A stretch of 64,000 nucleotides of DNA from Fimbriimonadaceae bacterium (GTDB lineage: Bacteria; Armatimonadota; UBA10988). The notes below the pieces were generated by a model that saw only the letters and a program-made list of their open reading frames with translations, did not search any database and was not told where the DNA came from. Positions 60,522-64,000 of this stretch are shown here, piece by piece. The position numbers and the translations under genes are program-made. The DNA lies in the NCBI GenBank assembly GCA_020850355.1, contig JADZEX010000061.1, forward strand, positions 21,723 to 85,722. Reading direction: 5' to 3'. The first letter of the stretch is position 1, and each line of letters opens with the position of its first letter.

Positions 60522-63023
60522 CTACCGCGACACCGCTGGCAGCACCAGGCCGGCGGCGGCGAGGGCCTCCTCCCAGGTGGTCGGAACCCTTGCCCGCACC
60601 GCCTCGAGCGGCTCACCGAGGCGCTCGGCCGCGCTGCGCAAGAGATCTTCACTGACCTCGGCGTAGGGCGAACGGAGCCGCTGGAAGCGGGCCGCCGCCT
60701 GCCCCGCCAGGGCCGCGGCACCCGCCGGGCAGTCGGCCAGCAGGACCTCGCCGAGGTTGTAGAGCATCGCCGCCAGGCCGAACCAGTCGCGCAGCACCGC
60801 GCGCAGGGCGAGGCTTTCGAGGTAGTGGCGCCGGGCCGCGGCGAGGTCGCCCTGGTCCTGCGCCAGCACCCCGAGGTTGCCCAGGGTGAGCGCCACGGCG
60901 CGGGTGTCGCCGGCGACGCGGCGGTAGATCAGGCTGCGCCGGTAGATCTGCCAGGCCAGCTCCGGGTCGCCGCGCCGGGCCGCCACCCAGGCCAGGTTGT
61001 GCGTCGCCTTGCCGACCACGGGGTAAGCATCGGCTGGCGCCAGACGCAGTGCCTCGGCGAGCTCCGCGGCGACCTCCTCGACCGCCTCGCGCGACATCGC
61101 CACCGCCGCCAGCAGGTTGTGCGCGTCGGCCTCCAACTCCGGCTCCGGGAGCTGCTGCCGCCGGGCCAGGTTGTCGGCGGCCAGCGCCGCGGCCTGCTCC
61201 ACCCGGCCCAGGTCCAGGGCCATCCCGGCGCGCTGCTGCGCCAGCAGGGCCGCCAGGCGCGGCAGGTTGTCGTGCGGGCTGCGCGGTTGGTCCGCCGCCA
61301 GCTCCAGCGCCTCGGCCCCGACCTCCAGGCAACGCTCGGCCTCGGCCCACAGGCCCCGCAGGTAACAGGCCTGGTGCAGCACCAGGGCCAGCCGCGCACA
61401 GAGCTCCGGCTGGGCCGACTCCGAAGCCCACCAGAGCGCCTGCTGCAACTCCGCGAAGTCCTCCTCGAGCGCGTCGAGCGCCGCGGCCTCGGCGGCGGTC
61501 GAGAGCTTCAGGCAGTGCTCTTCGGCCAGCCGCAGGTAGTGCCGGGCGTGGCGCTGCCGGGCCGCGTTGGCCGGGGTCTGCAGGTCGGCCAGGCGCTCCG
61601 CGGCATAGGCCCGCACCGAGCCGCAGAGCAGCAGCGGGGTCAGCTCACCCACCTCCGCCTCGCTCAGCGAGACCAGCCCGCTGTCTTGCAGCGCCGTCGC
61701 CTGGCCACTGACGTCGAGCGGCTGACAGACCGCCTGAGCTTCGGCGAGCGTCGATTCGCCGGCGAACACGGTCAGTTGACTGAGCAACCGGCGGTCGCCC
61801 TCACTGAGCTGCTGGTACGACCATTCGAGCGCCACCCGCACAGCCTGCCGAGCGGGATCCTGACCGGCCGGCAGCCCCCCCAGGCGGGCGGTCAGCGCAG
61901 CCAGAATGGCCGCCGCGGGCTGGTCGGCAAACCGGGCGGCGGCCAGCTCGACAGCCAGCGGGACGCCGTGCAGCGCGGCACAGAGAGCTGCCACGCAGGG
62001 CGGGTCGAGGGCCTCCACGGGGGCCCGGCGGAGGGCCCGTGAGACACAGAGCTGCTCCGCCTCGGGGGGCGCCAGGGGGGTCAGCGGGAAGCACGCGACA
62101 TCGGCGGCCGGCGGCTCCTGCGCCGTCAGCACGACGGTCAGCCCCGGCGCCGCAGCCTGCAGCCGCCGCAGCACCGGCAGCGCGCCACGCAACTCGTCGG
62201 CATGGTCGAGCACCAGCACCACCGCCAGCTCGGCGAGATGCGCTTCGAGTTGTTCGAGCGCGCTGGGTTGCGACTGCAGATCGAGCCGGACCGCCCGCGC
62301 CAGGCGCTGCACCAGGCCGTCGAGGCTGACGACGTGGTCGAGGTCGACCCAGGCGACGGCGGCGGCCGCGGTGGTGACCGCCAGCCGTTCGGCCAACGCC
62401 AGGGCGGCCCGACTCTTGCCGACGCCGCCGGGGCCGGTCACCGCCAGCAGCCGGCAGCCGCCCGCCAGGGCCGTCACCCAACCGCGCAGCTCGGCCTCGC
62501 GCCCGACCAGCGGCGCCGGGGGCAGGGGCAGCAGGGCCGCCGCCGCGCCGAGCGTGGGCAGATCGGGAAACTGCCGCGGCAGGGCCGGATGCAGCAGTTG
62601 CTGCACCGGCTGCACCCCGAGCTCCGCCAGGCGCAGGGTCCCCAGCTCACGCCAGGCCGCATGCGGCCAGGCGGCCGCCGCCAGGGCGGCGGTCGGCGCG
62701 AGCGCCAACAACTGCCCGTCGCCCGCCGCCCGCGCCAGGGCGATCGCCTGCTCCGCCGCAGGGCCCGCGTGGCGACGGTGGGCGCCGGCCCCCCAGCCGG
62801 TGGCGGCACCGGCAGCCACCCCGCAGGCCAGCGTCGCGCCGGTCTGGCGCGAGGCGCGCAGCAGGTCGACCGCCAGCGCGACCGCCGCGGCCGGGTCGGC
62901 GGTCAGCCAGGTGGCCTCGACCGCCCCGCCCGGCAGCCAGCCGGGAGCCGGATCGCCTGGCTCCGTCGACGGCGGCGTCCCTACCACCGCCAGCACCATT
63001 TGGACCGCCCGCTCGCTCGCCAT
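60522..63023 (-). CDS. STAND NTPase with decayed class III cyclase domain and TPR repeats
   Basis: 833 residues. The N-terminal ~165 residues follow the class III adenylate/guanylate cyclase end pattern (CGVAAGAATG, GPAAEQAIALARAAGDGQLL, LGTLRLAELGVQPVQQLLHP) but lack a clear metal-binding Asp pair. An NB-ARC-type NTPase comes next, with Walker A TGPGGVGKS near residue 195, Walker B VVLVLDHADE, and a winged-helix region (LEWSYQQLSEGDRRLLSQL). The C-terminal ~350 residues are TPR repeats (ALGNLGVLAQDQGDLAAARR-like). This architecture serves as a signalling switch. ATG 63023 has GAGAGG upstream. Confidence 0.85.
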   Translation of the reverse strand: MASERAVQMVLAVVGTPPSTEPGDPAPGWLPGGAVEATWLTADPAAAVALAVDLLRASRQTGATLACGVAAGAATGWGAGAHRRHAGPAAEQAIALARAAGDGQLLALAPTAALAAAAWPHAAWRELGTLRLAELGVQPVQQLLHPALPRQFPDLPTLGAAAALLPLPPAPLVGREAELRGWVTALAGGCRLLAVTGPGGVGKSRAALALAERLAVTTAAAAVAWVDLDHVVSLDGLVQRLARAVRLDLQSQPSALEQLEAHLAELAVVLVLDHADELRGALPVLRRLQAAAPGLTVVLTAQEPPAADVACFPLTPLAPPEAEQLCVSRALRRAPVEALDPPCVAALCAALHGVPLAVELAAARFADQPAAAILAALTARLGGLPAGQDPARQAVRVALEWSYQQLSEGDRRLLSQLTVFAGESTLAEAQAVCQPLDVSGQATALQDSGLVSLSEAEVGELTPLLLCGSVRAYAAERLADLQTPANAARQRHARHYLRLAEEHCLKLSTAAEAAALDALEEDFAELQQALWWASESAQPELCARLALVLHQACYLRGLWAEAERCLEVGAEALELAADQPRSPHDNLPRLAALLAQQRAGMALDLGRVEQAAALAADNLARRQQLPEPELEADAHNLLAAVAMSREAVEEVAAELAEALRLAPADAYPVVGKATHNLAWVAARRGDPELAWQIYRRSLIYRRVAGDTRAVALTLGNLGVLAQDQGDLAAARRHYLESLALRAVLRDWFGLAAMLYNLGEVLLADCPAGAAALAGQAAARFQRLRSPYAEVSEDLLRSAAERLGEPLEAVRARVPTTWEEALAAAGLVLPAVSR

Positions 63024-63096
63024 CGCCTCTCAGTACGCCACCGCCGGCAGGCTTCCTTGCGCCGGGTCGGGCCGCCGCCGGACCAGCCGGCCGAAT

Positions 63097-63124
63097 CGAA
63101 AACGCCCGCGCCAGGGCGGGCGTT
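63097..63124 (-). terminator. Rho-independent terminator of the metalloprotease gene
   Basis: On the minus strand the stem ACGCCCGC / GCGGGCGT (63123-63116 and 63109-63102; 8 bp, 6-base loop) is followed by TTTTC. It lies about 28 bases after the metalloprotease stop. Confidence 0.75.
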
Positions 63125-63150
63125 CTCGATCCTCTGGTGAGTCGCCAGGC

Positions 63151-64000
63151 TCAGGGTTTGCCAGGCCGCCTGATGGGGCGTCCGAGCGCCGCGCGGAGGC
63201 CGCGTTGGTCGCCTTGGCTGAGGGTCTGCGCCGCCAGCTCACCGGGCGCCAGCTCGCCGTACATCGTGGCGCCTTCGGTCCCGGGTGCCGTCAGGTCGGC
63301 CAACCCCAGCCCGTGGCCCAGCTCGTGCGTCAGCAGCGCCTGCAGGTCGTACCCGCTGCTGCTGCCACGCCGTGCTTCACCCGGGCTGATGGTGGCGTTG
63401 ATGGCAAACGCCCGGCGCAGGTTGAGCGCCAGATCGACCTCGACGATGCGGCTGCCGTCGTCCCAGATCCAGGCCGCCGCCAAAGCGTCGGTCTCGGGTC
63501 CGGTGAAGACGCGCCAGGAGATCGTGTTGTGCCCGTCGCGGGCCGGTCCCCGGGTGCCGCGGCTGAAGTACGAGACCTTCAGGTAGCGCCGTCCAGCGGC
63601 CTTGTCCCACGCCGCGAGGGCCCGCTTGGCGGCATGGAAACCACGCCCACCGAGACCGGCCGGCTGGGAGGCCGCATGGTACTCGAAGCGCAGCCCGCTC
63701 GTCGGGGGCACGGCCCCCCAGAGCTGGTAGGCCAGCGCGGAGTTGTCGTCGGTCAGCCGCCCGGCGCCCGCCTTGGCATGGGCCGGCATCACCGACTGGT
63801 ACTCCGTCCCACCGCCAGCACTGGCGCCGCCCTCGATGTACGGGTCCGGCGGCGGGTCGACCGGCGACGAGGTCGTCGGGTCGCCCTCGATGTACGGGTC
63901 CGGCGGCGGGTCAACCGGCGACGAGGTCGTCGGGTCACCCTCGATGTACGGGTCCGGCGGCGGGTCAACCGGCGACGAGGTCGTCGGGTCACCCTCGATG
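63151..64000 (-). CDS. Snapalysin/matrixin-like zinc metalloprotease with 18-residue repeats (5' end outside window)
   Basis: The frame is open to the window edge, so the start is not seen. The C-terminal ~210 residues form a metzincin-like domain. HELGHGLGLAD matches HExxHxxGxxD, in which Asp replaces the third His as zinc ligand, as in snapalysins. The Met-turn is GATMYGEL. Before it, a linker has an 18-residue unit (IEGDPTTSSPVDPPPDPY) repeated at least three times, Pro/Asp/Thr-rich and likely extended and surface-exposed. Probably exported; the signal would be outside the window. GTG-ATG at 63792-63787 is internal and not the start. Confidence 0.8.
   Translation of the reverse strand, partial: IEGDPTTSSPVDPPPDPYIEGDPTTSSPVDPPPDPYIEGDPTTSSPVDPPPDPYIEGGASAGGGTEYQSVMPAHAKAGAGRLTDDNSALAYQLWGAVPPTSGLRFEYHAASQPAGLGGRGFHAAKRALAAWDKAAGRRYLKVSYFSRGTRGPARDGHNTISWRVFTGPETDALAAAWIWDDGSRIVEVDLALNLRRAFAINATISPGEARRGSSSGYDLQALLTHELGHGLGLADLTAPGTEGATMYGELAPGELAAQTLSQGDQRGLRAALGRPIRRPGKP
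63833..64000 (-). repeat. 54-bp in-frame tandem repeat within the metalloprotease gene
   Basis: Three full units begin at 63833, 63887 and 63941, and a fourth begins at 63995 and leaves the window. Units differ by only a few third-position bases, so the array is recent or kept uniform. Encodes an 18-residue Pro/Asp/Thr linker. Confidence 0.93.

Noticed and set aside
63833..64000. CRISPR array
   Set aside because: The 54-bp units are contiguous without unique spacers and are in frame within a protein gene.
1..64000. tRNA, rRNA, IS elements or prophage genes
   Set aside because: I scanned for T-loop-like GTTCGA patterns, transposases and integrases and saw none I could support; a dedicated search could still find one.

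Overview
This is a high-GC, gene-dense bacterial chromosome segment. Many genes overlap by 1-4 bp, Shine-Dalgarno sites are plain GGAG or GAGG, and several promoters are close to the sigma-70 consensus with a 17-base spacer. The gene order recG-rsmD-coaD-(coiled coil)-acetate-kinase-like resembles the order in Firmicutes and other Terrabacteria. An SLH-like domain, DUF6785/6784-type membrane proteins, a GxGYxYP glycosidase, a GH106-like rhamnosidase and a secreted caspase/FGE protein together suggest an Armatimonadota-like or related environmental lineage. That placement is inference and cannot be settled from the sequence alone.

Layout. 1-4236: housekeeping operon recG (5' end cut by the window), rsmD, coaD, a coiled-coil protein and a degenerate acetate-kinase homologue. 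4214-7897: divergent heparinase II/III-like protein and a solitary TaqI/Eco57I-type adenine methyltransferase. 7904-10221: a two-gene surface/membrane cassette bracketed by a perfect 66-bp direct repeat of the methyltransferase 3' end. 10324-16305: a large GH106-like enzyme, two small proteins and GAPDH. 16442-24619: secreted GxGYxYP protein, TIM-barrel glycosidase and sulfatase, interrupted by a two-gene cassette (DUF4365 plus a conserved partner). 24629-29924: minus-strand operon CBS-DUF1385/argS/rpe/guaB plus a small gene. 30088-34126: rpsR with its own promoter, then three proteins that look like parts of a vWA/bpX-type system. 34247-41904: GT4 transferase, subtilase, TauE exporter, dienelactone hydrolase, a 37-residue membrane peptide, oxidoreductase, lipoprotein and slipin. 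41918-53184: two-domain esterase, degenerate glycosidase-like protein, caspase/PEGA/FGE protein and two paralogous multi-pass membrane proteins. 53186-64000 (minus strand): aldo/keto reductase, two DUF2079 proteins, a GT2 transferase, a lone NuoG, a STAND NTPase with a decayed cyclase domain, and a repeat-bearing snapalysin-like metalloprotease that runs off the window.

How it fits together. The carbohydrate genes (lyase-like, rhamnosidase-like, two other glycosidases, sulfatase, acetyl-xylan-esterase-like protein, Gfo/Idh oxidoreductase, TauE sulfite/sulfonate exporter) suggest growth on sulfated, acetylated, deoxy-sugar-rich polysaccharides. They are scattered between housekeeping genes and are not in one locus. 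The points most worth following up are the 66-bp-repeat cassette, the DUF4365 pair, the vWA/bpX-like trio without a visible MoxR ATPase, the decayed acetate kinase and the secreted caspase-FGE fusion.
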